The position numbers were made by a program, and so were the translations under genes. Shown here piece after piece: positions 1-7,837 of a stretch of 8,187 bases of DNA. Positions within the stretch are counted from its first letter, which is position 1. Every line of letters begins with the position of its first letter. The stretch lies in assembly GCA_946886875.1 (NCBI GenBank), contig CAMPJN010000158.1:1-8187 (forward strand), written 5' to 3'. Under the pieces are notes generated by a model. It saw only the letters and a list, made by a program, of their open reading frames with translations, had not been told where the DNA came from and made no database searches. Source of the stretch: an uncultured Pseudomonas sp. Lineage in GTDB: Bacteria; Pseudomonadota; Gammaproteobacteria; Pseudomonadales; Pseudomonadaceae.

Positions 1-946
<946 letters not shown>

Positions 947-947
<1 letters not shown>

Positions 948-1555
948 TGAAACACGAAATACTCGAGAAGAACATCGGCCTGATGGCCCTGGCGATGGTG
1001 CTGGCCGTGAGCATCGGCGGCCTGACCCAGATAGTCCCGCTGTTTTTCCAGGACGTCACCAACGAACCGGTGGCGGGCCTCAAGCCTTATACCGCGCTGC
1101 AGCTGGAAGGTCGTGATGTGTATATCCGCGAAGGTTGCGTCGGCTGCCACTCGCAGATGATCCGCCCGTTCCGCGCTGAAACCGAGCGTTACGGCCACTA
1201 CTCGGTGGCCGGCGAAAGCGTCTACGACCACCCCTTCCTCTGGGGCTCCAAGCGCACCGGCCCGGACCTGGCCCGGGTTGGCGGTCGCTACTCGGACGAA
1301 TGGCATCGTGCGCATTTATATAACCCGCGCAACGTGGTGCCGGAGTCGAAGATGCCGAGCTACCCCTGGCTGGTCGAGAACATCCTCGATGGCGCCGATA
1401 CGGCGAAGAAGATGAGCGCCCTGCGCACTCTCGGCGTGCCCTACAGCGACGAAGACCTCGCCGGCGCCAGCGACGCGGTCAAGGGCAAAAGCGAAATGGA
1501 CGCGATGGTCGCCTACCTGCAAGTACTCGGCACTGCCGTGAAGAACAAGAGGTAG
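947..1555 (+). CDS. ccoO: CcoO, cbb3 oxidase mono-heme cytochrome c subunit II, upstream copy
   Basis: Encodes 202 residues, the usual CcoO length. One N-terminal membrane anchor (about residues 10-33) holds a periplasmic cytochrome c domain. The heme c site is CVGCH (Cys64, Cys67, His68), and Met136 in the ESKMP motif is the likely sixth iron ligand. CcoO passes electrons from CcoP to the heme b/b3-CuB centre of CcoN. The start is fixed by AAGGAG at 934-939 and by alignment with the downstream paralogue, which begins with the same residues MKHEI. It sits in the ccoNOQP operon with a one-base overlap with ccoN and a 3-base gap to ccoQ. The two CcoO proteins in the window differ mainly in the C-terminal third. 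Identification is secure. Confidence 0.97.
1547..1552 (+). promoter_or_regulatory. Ribosome binding site for upstream ccoQ
   Basis: AAGAGG sits in the last two codons of ccoO, directly before its TAG stop and 6 bases before the ATG at 1559. It supports that start for the short ccoQ gene. Confidence 0.5.
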
Positions 1556-1558
1556 ACC

Positions 1559-1744
1559 ATGGCATCCGCAATTATCGACATCGGCACCCTGCGCGGCATA
1601 GGCACGGCATTGGTACTGCTGTCCTTCGTCTGCGTGACGCTCTGGGCTTATAGCAGCAAGCGTAGCGCGGCGTTCAACCAGGCGGCACTGCTGCCTTTTG
1701 CCGACGAACCCAAGTCCGCTGCACTGAGGAGCGACACCCCATGA
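1559..1744 (+). CDS. ccoQ: CcoQ, small cbb3 oxidase subunit IV, upstream copy
   Basis: Encodes 61 residues with a single membrane helix at about residues 12-30, followed by the basic motif AYSSKR and a short polar cytoplasmic tail containing LPFADEPK. This layout (one helix, then a positive patch and an acidic tail) is typical of CcoQ/FixQ. CcoQ carries no cofactor; in other bacteria it stabilises the association of CcoP with the CcoNO core. It begins 3 bases after ccoO and its TGA overlaps the ccoP ATG (ATGA), so it is coupled to both neighbours. The downstream paralogue is 66 residues, with the first 45 or so clearly similar and the tail different. Position and sequence make the assignment firm despite the small size. 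Confidence 0.93.
   Translation: MASAIIDIGTLRGIGTALVLLSFVCVTLWAYSSKRSAAFNQAALLPFADEPKSAALRSDTP
1726..1731 (+). promoter_or_regulatory. Ribosome binding site for upstream ccoP
   Basis: GAGGAG within the end of ccoQ, 9 bases before the ATG at 1741. It supports the ATGA-overlapping start of ccoP. Confidence 0.65.
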
Positions 1745-2670
1745 GCACCTTCTGGAGCTGGTATGTATCCCTGTTGACCATCGGCACTCTGCTCGCCCTG
1801 TTCTGGTTGGTGTTCGCCACCCGCAAGAGCGAGACGCACAAGAGTGAAACCGAACAGACCATGGGCCACGCCTTCGACGGCATCGAGGAGTACGACAACC
1901 CACTGCCGAAATGGTGGTTCATGCTGTTCGTCGGCACCCTGGTTTTCTCGGTGATTTATCTGCTGTTCTACCCCGGCCTCGGCAACTTCAAAGGCCTGCA
2001 CCCGAGCTACGACGGCGGCTGGACCCAAGTGGCGCAATGGCAACGCGAGGTGGATCAGGCCGACGCGCTCTACGGGCCTATCTTCGCCAAATATGCGGCC
2101 ATGCCCCTGGAAGAAGTGGCCAAGGACGAGCAAGCGTTGAAGATGGGCGGCCGTTTGTTCGCCACCTATTGCGCGATCTGCCATGGCTCGGACGCCAAGG
2201 GCGCGGTGGGCTTCCCTAACCTCGCCGACAGCCATTGGCGCTGGGGCGGCGAGCCGGAGACGGTCAAGGCCAGCATCCTCAATGGCCGTATCGGCGCCAT
2301 GCCGGCCTGGGGTCAGCTACTCGGCGAGGAAGGGGTCAAGCAGGTCGCAGCCTACGTGCGTAACGGCCTGGCCGGTTTGCCTTTGCCGGCGGACAGCCAG
2401 ATCGATGTAGCAAAAGGCGCGCAGCTGTATAGCGGCAACTGCCAGGCCTGTCACGGCGCCACCGGCCAGGGCATGGCGATGATGGGCGCGCCGAACCTGA
2501 CGCAGCCCGGCGGCTGGATCTACGGTTCCAGCCTGGCTCAACTGCAACAGACCATCCGTTATGGCCGCAGCGGTCAGATGCCCGCCCAGGAGCAATACCT
2601 GGGCAACGACAAAGTGCATCTGCTCGCCGCTTATGTGCTGAGCCTCAGCCAAAGCAAAATCGCCGACTAG
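1741..2670 (+). CDS. ccoP: CcoP, cbb3 oxidase di-heme cytochrome c subunit III, upstream copy
   Basis: Encodes 309 residues. Two membrane helices (about 7-25 and 58-77) flank a loop with the conserved [15 protein letters not shown] stretch, and a periplasmic region follows with two cytochrome c domains. Heme site 1 is CAICH (Cys144, Cys147, His148) with Met187 in AMPAW as probable axial ligand; heme site 2 is CQACH (Cys234, Cys237, His238) with Met280 in GQMPAQ. CcoP takes electrons from soluble or membrane cytochromes c and hands them to CcoO. It starts within the ccoQ stop (ATGA) behind GAGGAG. It is 20 residues shorter than the downstream CcoP, mostly because it lacks about 23 residues between helix 2 and the first heme domain. 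It ends the upstream operon and is followed by two hairpins. Confidence 0.97.
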   Translation: MSTFWSWYVSLLTIGTLLALFWLVFATRKSETHKSETEQTMGHAFDGIEEYDNPLPKWWFMLFVGTLVFSVIYLLFYPGLGNFKGLHPSYDGGWTQVAQWQREVDQADALYGPIFAKYAAMPLEEVAKDEQALKMGGRLFATYCAICHGSDAKGAVGFPNLADSHWRWGGEPETVKASILNGRIGAMPAWGQLLGEEGVKQVAAYVRNGLAGLPLPADSQIDVAKGAQLYSGNCQACHGATGQGMAMMGAPNLTQPGGWIYGSSLAQLQQTIRYGRSGQMPAQEQYLGNDKVHLLAAYVLSLSQSKIAD

Positions 2671-2686
2671 CACTGAACGATCGGCC

Positions 2687-2708
2687 TGACGGCAGTTCGC
2701 TGCCGTCA
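2687..2708 (+). terminator. Perfect 9-bp hairpin after upstream ccoP, possible terminator
   Basis: TGACGGCAG and CTGCCGTCA form a 9-bp perfect stem closed by a TTCG tetraloop, 16 bases after the ccoP stop. The following bases (AGCCGCTCCTTCT) contain only a weak T-rich stretch, so this is not a classic intrinsic terminator. It may end transcription partially or protect the 3' end of the ccoNOQP message. Confidence 0.5.
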
Positions 2709-2736
2709 AGCCGCTCCTTCTAACCGCACAACGGTC

Positions 2737-2753
2737 TGCGACCCAAGGTCGCA
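2737..2753 (+). terminator. Second hairpin, 7-bp stem, after upstream ccoP
   Basis: TGCGACC and GGTCGCA are perfect inverted repeats around a CAA loop. No T tract follows (CCCCTCCGGG). The same core, GCGACC-N3-GGTCGC, recurs after the downstream ccoP at 6294-6308. It could be a mRNA-stabilising or termination element, or a repeated palindrome of the host genome. Confidence 0.4.
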
Positions 2754-2950
2754 CCCCTCCGGGCAATACACTTGCTATCGCCCAATCTGAGCTAATCTTC
2801 TGCGCAGTCGTCGGCCCCGCACAGGGCCGGGCGATATCCTCCTTCGTGCAGCGCCAACGGGCGCATGGAACGCTCGATAGCCGGCTCGAATCGCCTGGCG
2901 GAGCATGAATTCAAAGCCTTTTGTAACCTCGACCGCCGCGGCCGACGTCG

Positions 2951-2979
2951 TTGCATTGGCTATCTGCTTTCTCCATACT
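2951..2979 (+). promoter_or_regulatory. Candidate sigma70 promoter of the downstream cco operon
   Basis: TTGCAT (2951-2956) resembles a -35 box (4 of 6) and CATACT (2974-2979) a -10 box (4 of 6), with the ideal 17-base spacing. A start near 2986 would leave a leader of about 42 bases before ccoN. It is the best-spaced pair I found in the gap, but matches at this level also occur by chance. Confidence 0.35.
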
Positions 2980-3027
2980 TGCCGCCGATTTTTGTCCCTA
3001 GAAACTCCATTAACCGTGGAACCCAGC

Positions 3028-4473
3028 ATGAGCTCAGCAATCAGTCAGACTGCTTATAACTACAAGGTGGTCCGCCAATTCGCCGTGATGACGGTAATTT
3101 GGGGGGTCATTGGCATGGCCCTAGGAGTGTTCATCGCCGCGCAACTCGTGTGGCCGGAACTCAATCTGGGCATGGAATGGACGAGCTTCGGCCGTCTGCG
3201 CCCCCTGCACACCAACGCAGTGATCTTCGCCTTCGGCGGTTGCGCCCTGTTCGCCACGTCTTATTACGTGGTTCAGCGCACCAGCCAGGCACGGCTGATT
3301 TCCGACGGTTTGGCCGCCTTCACCTTCTGGGGCTGGCAGGCTGTAATCGTGCTGGCGGTAATTACCCTGCCCATGGGTTACACCGGTTCCAAGGAATACG
3401 CCGAGCTGGAATGGCCGATCGACATCCTCCTGGGGATCGTCTGGATCACCTACGCCGTGGTGTTCTTCGGCACCATCGTCAAGCGCAAGGTCAAGCACAT
3501 CTATGTCGGCAACTGGTTCTACGGTGCCTTCATTCTGGTGACCGCCATGCTGCACATCGTCAACAGCGCGGCCGTACCGGTCAGCCTGTTCAAGTCCTAC
3601 TCGGCTTACGCCGGTGCGACCGACGCGATGATCCAGTGGTGGTACGGCCACAACGCCGTGGGCTTCTTCCTGACCACCGGCTTCCTGGGGATGATGTACT
3701 ACTTCGTACCCAAGCAGGCCGAGCGCCCGATCTACTCCTACCGCCTATCCATCGTCCACTTCTGGGCGCTGATCACCCTGTACATCTGGGCCGGTCCGCA
3801 CCACCTGCACTACACCGCACTGCCGGATTGGGCGCAGAGCCTGGGCATGGCGATGTCGATCATCCTCCTGGCGCCGAGCTGGGGCGGCATGATCAACGGC
3901 ATGATGAGCTTGTCGGGTGCCTGGCATAAATTACGTACCGATCCAATCCTGCGCTTTCTGGTGGTTTCCCTGGCCTTTTATGGCATGTCCACCTTTGAAG
4001 GCCCAATGATGGCGATCAAGACTGTGAATGCTTTGTCGCATTACACCGACTGGACCATCGGCCACGTACACGCCGGCGCCCTCGGCTGGGTTGCGATGAT
4101 TTCCATCGGCGCGCTCTATCACCTGCTGCCCAAGGTGTTCGGTCGTCCGCAGATGCACAGCATCGGCCTGATCAACGCACACTTCTGGCTGGCCACTATC
4201 GGCACCGTGCTCTACATCGCCTCGATGTGGGTCAACGGCATCACCCAGGGCCTGATGTGGCGTGCAGTCAACGAAGACGGCACCCTCACCTATTCCTTCG
4301 TCGAAGCCCTTGAAGCCAGCCACCCTGGTTATGTAGTGCGGATGATCGGCGGCGCCTTCTTCGTCGCCGGCATGCTGCTGATGGCTTACAACACTTACCG
4401 CACCGTGCGTGCCGCCAAGCCGGCTGAATACGAAGCGGCTGCGCAGTACACAGCGGCGGGGAGCGCTCACTGA
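3028..4473 (+). CDS. ccoN: CcoN, cbb3 oxidase catalytic subunit I, downstream copy
   Basis: Complete gene of 481 residues with about 12 membrane helices; reduces O2 to water and pumps protons in the inner membrane. Ligands visible: His61 and His348 (low-spin heme b), His346 (heme b3), His208, His258 and His259 (CuB), Tyr252 (active-site tyrosine in helix 7, the C-family position) and Glu324. Each is one position higher than the numbering I recall for the P. stutzeri crystal structure. The start at 3028 was chosen because [18 protein letters not shown] matches the usual N-terminus; a weak GTGGA (3016-3020) precedes it. An in-frame ATG at 2905 would add 41 non-conserved residues and is unlikely. 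The stop overlaps ccoO by one base. By position next to ccoG it matches P. aeruginosa cco1, the broadly expressed set. A stretch around codons 294-339 uses unusual synonymous codons. Confidence 0.97.
   Translation: MSSAISQTAYNYKVVRQFAVMTVIWGVIGMALGVFIAAQLVWPELNLGMEWTSFGRLRPLHTNAVIFAFGGCALFATSYYVVQRTSQARLISDGLAAFTFWGWQAVIVLAVITLPMGYTGSKEYAELEWPIDILLGIVWITYAVVFFGTIVKRKVKHIYVGNWFYGAFILVTAMLHIVNSAAVPVSLFKSYSAYAGATDAMIQWWYGHNAVGFFLTTGFLGMMYYFVPKQAERPIYSYRLSIVHFWALITLYIWAGPHHLHYTALPDWAQSLGMAMSIILLAPSWGGMINGMMSLSGAWHKLRTDPILRFLVVSLAFYGMSTFEGPMMAIKTVNALSHYTDWTIGHVHAGALGWVAMISIGALYHLLPKVFGRPQMHSIGLINAHFWLATIGTVLYIASMWVNGITQGLMWRAVNEDGTLTYSFVEALEASHPGYVVRMIGGAFFVAGMLLMAYNTYRTVRAAKPAEYEAAAQYTAAGSAH
4458..4463 (+). 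promoter_or_regulatory. Ribosome binding site for downstream ccoO
   Basis: GGGGAG in the last codons of ccoN, 9 bases before the ATG at 4473. It supports the start that overlaps the ccoN stop (TGATG), the same arrangement as in the upstream copy. Confidence 0.65.
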
Positions 4474-5081
4474 TGAAACACGAAATCATCGAGAAAAATA
4501 TCGGCCTGATGGCACTGCTGATGGTCTTCGCCGTCAGCATCGGCGGCCTGACCCAGATTGTCCCGCTGTTTTTCCAGGACGTCACCAATGAGCCGGTCGA
4601 GGGCCTCAAGCCCTACACAGCGCTGCAATTGGAAGGCCGCGATGTGTATATCGCCAACGGTTGCGTCGGCTGCCACTCGCAGATGATCCGCCCGTTCCGC
4701 GCCGAAACCGAGCGTTACGGCCACTACTCGGTCGCCGGCGAAAGCGTCTGGGACCACCCCTTCCTGTGGGGTTCCAAGCGTACCGGCCCGGACCTGGCCC
4801 GCGTCGGCGGCCGCTACTCGGACGAGTGGCAGCGTGCGCATCTTTACAACCCGCGCAACGTGGTGCCGGAGTCGAAGATGCCGGCGTATCCGTGGCTGGT
4901 CGAGCACAAGCTCGACGGCAAGGACACCGCGAAGAAGATGGAAGTCATGCGTGGTTTTGGCATCCCCTACACCGATGAAGACATCGCCGGGGCCAAAGAT
5001 GCGGTGAAGGGCAAGACCGAAATGGACGCGCTGGTCGCGTACCTGCAGGTTCTCGGCACTTCCATCAAGAACAAGCGGTAA
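4473..5081 (+). CDS. ccoO: CcoO, cbb3 oxidase mono-heme cytochrome c subunit II, downstream copy
   Basis: Encodes 202 residues, identical in length to the upstream CcoO and collinear with it. An N-terminal helix (about residues 10-33) anchors a periplasmic heme c domain with CVGCH (Cys64, Cys67, His68) and Met136 in ESKMP as the probable distal ligand. Role: electron relay from CcoP to CcoN. The 5' half is very close to the upstream gene: bases 4659-4749, spanning the heme site, differ from 1133-1223 at only two positions. The C-terminal third (residues about 143-175) diverges much more, for example [19 protein letters not shown] here. It overlaps ccoN by one base and lies 5 bases before ccoQ. 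All functional residues are intact. Confidence 0.97.
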   Translation: MKHEIIEKNIGLMALLMVFAVSIGGLTQIVPLFFQDVTNEPVEGLKPYTALQLEGRDVYIANGCVGCHSQMIRPFRAETERYGHYSVAGESVWDHPFLWGSKRTGPDLARVGGRYSDEWQRAHLYNPRNVVPESKMPAYPWLVEHKLDGKDTAKKMEVMRGFGIPYTDEDIAGAKDAVKGKTEMDALVAYLQVLGTSIKNKR

Positions 5082-5086
5082 CGCAC

Positions 5087-5287
5087 ATGCCTTCTTTTCT
5101 CACGGACGTCGGGACCATTCGCGGCATAGGCACAGCCATCGTCTTCATCGCCTTTATCGGCGTGGTGCTCTGGGCCTATAGCAGCAAGCGCAAATCGAGC
5201 TTCGACGAGGCAGCCAACCTGCCCTTCGCCGATGACCCCAAACCCAACGAGCGTGACGAGCAATCTTCCAGGAGCAATAACCAATGA
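5087..5287 (+). CDS. ccoQ: CcoQ, small cbb3 oxidase subunit IV, downstream copy
   Basis: Encodes 66 residues: one membrane helix (about 12-30), the AYSSKRK basic patch, then a polar tail with LPFADDPK and a charged, Ser/Asn-rich end. It resembles the upstream CcoQ over the first 45 residues or so (both have RGIGTA and LWAYSSKR) but has a longer, unrelated C-terminus. CcoQ proteins support stability of the CcoNOP complex and bind no cofactor. The ATG is 5 bases after the ccoO stop; the preceding Shine-Dalgarno is weak (GCGG at 5075-5078), so translation probably relies on ribosomes finishing ccoO. The TGA overlaps the ccoP start as ATGA. Confidence 0.92.
   Translation: MPSFLTDVGTIRGIGTAIVFIAFIGVVLWAYSSKRKSSFDEAANLPFADDPKPNERDEQSSRSNNQ
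5270..5274 (+). promoter_or_regulatory. Ribosome binding site for downstream ccoP
   Basis: AGGAG near the end of ccoQ, 9 bases before the ATG at 5284. It supports the start that overlaps the ccoQ stop. Confidence 0.7.
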
Positions 5288-6273
5288 CCACGTTCTGGAG
5301 TTGGTACGTAACAATTCTGTCCCTTGGCACCATCTTCGCCCTGACTTGGCTGATCTTCGGCACCCGCAAGGGTCAACGCCAGGAAAGCACCGATGAAACC
5401 GTCGGCCACAGCTTCGACGGCATCGAGGAATACGACAATCCGCTGCCCAAGTGGTGGTTCATGTTGTTCGTCGGCACCATCGTCTTCGCCCTCGGCTACC
5501 TGGCGCTCTATCCGGGCCTGGGTAACTGGAAAGGCCTGCTGCCGGGCTACGACCACCTCGACAACAAGGCCGAGACGCCTTTCGCCACCAACGTGCAGAT
5601 CGCCGATGGCAAAGAGCGCAACGCCGGCTGGACCGGCGTGCACGAGTGGGAAAAGGAGATGCTCAAGGCCGACGCTCAGTACGGGCCGTTGTTCGCCAAG
5701 TACGCTGCCATGCCCATCGAGCAGGTTGCCCAGGACCCGCAGGCGCTGAAAATGGGCGGTCGCCTGTTCGCCTCCAACTGCTCGGTATGCCATGGCTCCG
5801 ATGCCAAGGGCGCCTACGGCTTCCCGAACCTGGTGGACAACGATTGGCTGTATGGCGGCGAGCCGGAAACCATCAAGACCACCATCCTCGGCGGTCGTCA
5901 GGCAGCGATGCCAGCCTGGAAGGACAGCATCGGCGAAGCCGGGATCAAGAACGTGGCCGGCTACATCCGCAGCCTGTCCGGTTTGAAGAATCCGGAAACT
6001 ATCGAGCTTGACCTTGCCGCAGGTCAAAACATCTTCGCCAGCAATTGCGCAGTCTGTCATGGCGCCGATGCTAAGGGCCAACAGGCCATGGGCGCACCGA
6101 ACCTGACTGACCGCGTGTGGCTGTATGGCTCCAGCTTTGCCCAGGTGCAGCAGACCCTGCGTTATGGTCGTAACGGTAAGATGCCCGCCCAGGAAGACTT
6201 CCTCGGCAACGACAAAGTGCATCTGCTGGCGGCCTACGTGTACAGCCTGTCCCAGGAAAACATCGAGAAGTGA
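5284..6273 (+). CDS. ccoP: CcoP, cbb3 oxidase di-heme cytochrome c subunit III, downstream copy
   Basis: Encodes 329 residues. Two membrane helices (about 7-25 and 57-76) are linked by a loop with [15 protein letters not shown], then two periplasmic cytochrome c domains. Heme site 1 is CSVCH (Cys166, Cys169, His170) with Met209 as likely axial ligand; heme site 2 is CAVCH (Cys255, Cys258, His259) with Met300 in GKMPAQ. It is the electron entry subunit of the oxidase. Compared with the upstream CcoP it carries about 23 extra residues between helix 2 and the first heme domain (residues 91-115, bases 5554-5628), and small one-residue deletions elsewhere. The start overlaps the ccoQ stop (ATGA) behind AGGAG. 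It closes the structural operon; ccoG follows after 138 bases. Confidence 0.97.
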   Translation: MTTFWSWYVTILSLGTIFALTWLIFGTRKGQRQESTDETVGHSFDGIEEYDNPLPKWWFMLFVGTIVFALGYLALYPGLGNWKGLLPGYDHLDNKAETPFATNVQIADGKERNAGWTGVHEWEKEMLKADAQYGPLFAKYAAMPIEQVAQDPQALKMGGRLFASNCSVCHGSDAKGAYGFPNLVDNDWLYGGEPETIKTTILGGRQAAMPAWKDSIGEAGIKNVAGYIRSLSGLKNPETIELDLAAGQNIFASNCAVCHGADAKGQQAMGAPNLTDRVWLYGSSFAQVQQTLRYGRNGKMPAQEDFLGNDKVHLLAAYVYSLSQENIEK

Positions 6274-6293
6274 TTCTCCCCCCGGGGCCAGGC

Positions 6294-6308
6294 GCGACCG
6301 CCGGTCGC
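6294..6308 (+). terminator. Hairpin after downstream ccoP, possible terminator or message-end stabiliser
   Basis: GCGACC and GGTCGC pair around a GCC loop, 20 bases after the ccoP stop. The stem core is identical to that of the hairpin at 2737-2753 after the other ccoP. No T tract follows. Confidence 0.4.
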
Positions 6309-6309
6309 A

Positions 6310-6330
6310 CCTGACCCTGGACTCGTCAGG
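6310..6330 (+). repeat. Inverted repeat, 6-bp stem with 9-base loop
   Basis: CCTGAC (6310-6315) and GTCAGG (6325-6330) are perfect inverted repeats directly after the preceding hairpin. It may add to a tandem structure at the message end, or be an operator-like site upstream of ccoG. The sequence matches no regulator I recognise. Confidence 0.3.
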
Positions 6331-6411
6331 CGTACCATAGCGCAACCGTTCAATGATCCCGGCTGACACGTATCGGTCGGGGCACGCATTTAACCGCCGT
6401 GGTATGACCTT

Positions 6412-7821
6412 ATGAACACCCAGATTCCTGTCAAAGACATCACCCCCGCGGCCAAGGTCGAAACCGTCGATCTGTACGCCAACCGCGAAAGAATCTATAC
6501 CCGCGCCTTCACCGGCATCTTCCGCAACCTGCGCATGGTCGGCGGCGCGGCATTGTTCCTGCTGTATTTCGGCACCGTCTGGCTGAGCTGGAACGGCCAC
6601 CAGGCAGTCTGGTGGAACCTGCCAGAACGTAAATTCCATATCTTCGGCGCCACCTACTGGCCCCAGGACTTCGTCCTGCTCTCGGCCGTGCTGATCATCG
6701 CCGCCTTCGGCCTGTTCTTTATCACCGTGTTCGCCGGGCGCGTCTGGTGCGGCTATACCTGCCCGCAGAGCGTATTCACCTGGGTGTTCATGTGGGCGGA
6801 AAAGGTCACCGAAGGCGACCGCAACCAACGCATGAAGCTCGACAAATCGCCGATGAGCGCGCGCAAGTTCCTGCGCAAACTGGCCAAGCACAGTATCTGG
6901 GTCGTCGTATCGCTGGTCACAGCGATCACCTTCGTCGGCTATTTCACCCCGATCCGTGAGCTGATCCCGGAACTCTTCACCCTGCAGGCCGGTGGCTGGG
7001 CGATCTTCTGGGTCGGTTTCTTCACTCTGGCTACCTACGGCAACGCCGGCTATCTGCGCGAGCAGGTATGCATCTATATGTGCCCCTATGCGCGCTTCCA
7101 GAGCGTGATGTTCGACCAGGACACCCTGATCGTCTCCTACGACCCACGTCGCGGTGAACACCGCGGACCACGGCGCAAGGATGCCGACTACAAGGCCGAA
7201 GGGCTGGGCGATTGCATCGACTGCAAGATGTGCGTGCAGGTCTGCCCCACCGGCATCGACATCCGCGACGGCCTGCAGATCGAATGCATCGGCTGCGCCG
7301 CCTGTATCGATGCCTGCGACAACATCATGGAGAAAATGGATTACCCGAAAGGGCTGATCAGCTACACCACCGAGCACAACCTGTCCGGGCAGAAAACCCA
7401 CCTGGTGCGCCCGCGCTTGATCGGTTACGCCCTCGCCCTGCTGGCGATGTTCGCCGTGTTCGTCTGGGCCGTGGCCAATCGTCCGCTGGTCGAACTGGAC
7501 GTGCTCAAGGACCGCGTGCTCTATCGCGAGAACGAGGAAGGCCGGATCGAGAACGTCTACACCCTGAAGATCATGAACAAGTCACAGAATGCGGTGACTT
7601 TCGTGATCGAAGCCGATGGCCTCGACGGCCTGGTCTACGAAGGCAAGCGCGAGATCAAGGCACTGGCCGGCGAGGTGTTGTCGTTGCCGATCGAACTCTC
7701 GATCGACCCGGAGAAACTGCCTTCGAGCACCAATGAAATCATGTTCCGCATCCAGTCCGCAGACGATGCGAGCATCCATAACGACGCCGCCAGCCGCTTT
7801 ATCGGCCCCAGCGTTCGCTGA
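6412..7821 (+). CDS. ccoG: CcoG (FixG/RdxA family), membrane iron-sulfur protein for cbb3 oxidase copper maturation
   Basis: Encodes 469 residues, a normal CcoG length. Hydrophobic helices lie at about 42-59, 86-108, 162-179, 195-211 and 335-354. Two [4Fe-4S] ferredoxin motifs sit in the cytoplasmic loop: Cys268-x2-Cys271-x2-Cys274-x3-Cys278-Pro and Cys292-x2-Cys295-x2-Cys298-x3-Cys302. Two further pairs, CGYTCP (Cys113, Cys117) and CIYMCP (Cys220, Cys224), are at membrane borders and are family hallmarks. The last 110 residues form the periplasmic Ig-like C-terminal domain. In Rhodobacter capsulatus CcoG acts as a Cu(II) reductase that provides Cu(I) for the CuB site; that role is inferred here. 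ATG at 6412 is preceded only by weak GTGG (6399-6402), but alignment and the lack of better starts favour it. ccoH follows after 16 bases. Confidence 0.96.
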   Translation: MNTQIPVKDITPAAKVETVDLYANRERIYTRAFTGIFRNLRMVGGAALFLLYFGTVWLSWNGHQAVWWNLPERKFHIFGATYWPQDFVLLSAVLIIAAFGLFFITVFAGRVWCGYTCPQSVFTWVFMWAEKVTEGDRNQRMKLDKSPMSARKFLRKLAKHSIWVVVSLVTAITFVGYFTPIRELIPELFTLQAGGWAIFWVGFFTLATYGNAGYLREQVCIYMCPYARFQSVMFDQDTLIVSYDPRRGEHRGPRRKDADYKAEGLGDCIDCKMCVQVCPTGIDIRDGLQIECIGCAACIDACDNIMEKMDYPKGLISYTTEHNLSGQKTHLVRPRLIGYALALLAMFAVFVWAVANRPLVELDVLKDRVLYRENEEGRIENVYTLKIMNKSQNAVTFVIEADGLDGLVYEGKREIKALAGEVLSLPIELSIDPEKLPSSTNEIMFRIQSADDASIHNDAASRFIGPSVR

Positions 7822-7837
7822 ACCCCATAGGCATACC

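Larger units (their letters stand above)
2671..3027 (+). other. Non-coding gap between the two cco operons
   Basis: These 357 bases separate upstream ccoP from downstream ccoN. The first 85 bases hold two perfect inverted repeats (2687-2708 and 2737-2753). A weaker GC-only hairpin, CGGCCC with a 6-base loop and GGGCCG, lies at 2812-2829. A plausible sigma70 promoter is at 2951-2979. I see no convincing gene: the short open frames at 2865 and 2905 run into the ccoN region and resemble nothing recognisable. No good ANR/FNR site (TTGAT-N4-ATCAA) is present; the closest match, at 2772-2785, has 7 of 10 positions. This fits a downstream operon with its own, oxygen-independent transcription. Confidence 0.7.
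3526..6273 (+). repeat. Second unit of the tandem ccoNOQP duplication (part matching the first unit)
   Basis: Counterpart of bases 3-2670. It is longer, chiefly because of the CcoP insertion at 5554-5628 and the longer ccoQ tail. The full second operon begins at 3028. Confidence 0.9.
6274..6411 (+). other. Gap between ccoP and ccoG with inverted repeats
   Basis: These 138 bases hold the palindrome CCCCGGGG (6280-6287) and two hairpins (6294-6308 and 6310-6330). No T tract follows either, so any termination would be weak. CTGACA at 6363-6368 resembles a -35 box but has no good -10 partner at normal spacing. I saw no ANR/FNR box. In Pseudomonas, ccoGHIS is usually treated as a separate transcription unit; the gap is compatible with this but does not prove it. 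Confidence 0.5.

Noticed and set aside
1316..1903. 195-codon - strand open frame across ccoO, ccoQ and ccoP
   Set aside because: Antisense shadow of three well-supported genes, with no recognisable domain.
2772..2785. TTGCT-ATCG-CCCAA as an ANR/FNR box
   Set aside because: Only 7 of 10 consensus positions match, and the right half has lost the AT of ATCAA. It is too weak to call, and the operon position suggests an ANR-independent set.
2905..3027. In-frame ATG extension adding 41 residues to downstream CcoN
   Set aside because: The extra residues are not hydrophobic in a CcoN-like manner or similar to known CcoN N-termini, and the GGAG before 2905 is only one base from the ATG. MSSAIS at 3028 matches the usual family start.
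2865..3059. Small open frame of 64 codons in the inter-operon gap
   Set aside because: It overlaps the candidate promoter and the ccoN start in another frame, has no good ribosome binding site and no recognisable sequence.
3099..3929. 276-codon + strand open frame inside ccoN in another frame
   Set aside because: Rich in Arg, His, Gly and Pro as expected for an out-of-frame reading of GC-rich coding DNA. The true frame encodes CcoN with all ligands.
5176..7401. A 741-codon open frame on the - strand spanning ccoQ, ccoP and part of ccoG
   Set aside because: It lies antisense to well-identified genes with intact motifs. Long antisense open frames are common in GC-rich genomes because third positions are rarely A or T, so stops are rare. 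Its translation shows no recognisable domain and is rich in Gly, Ala, Asp and His, typical of such shadows.
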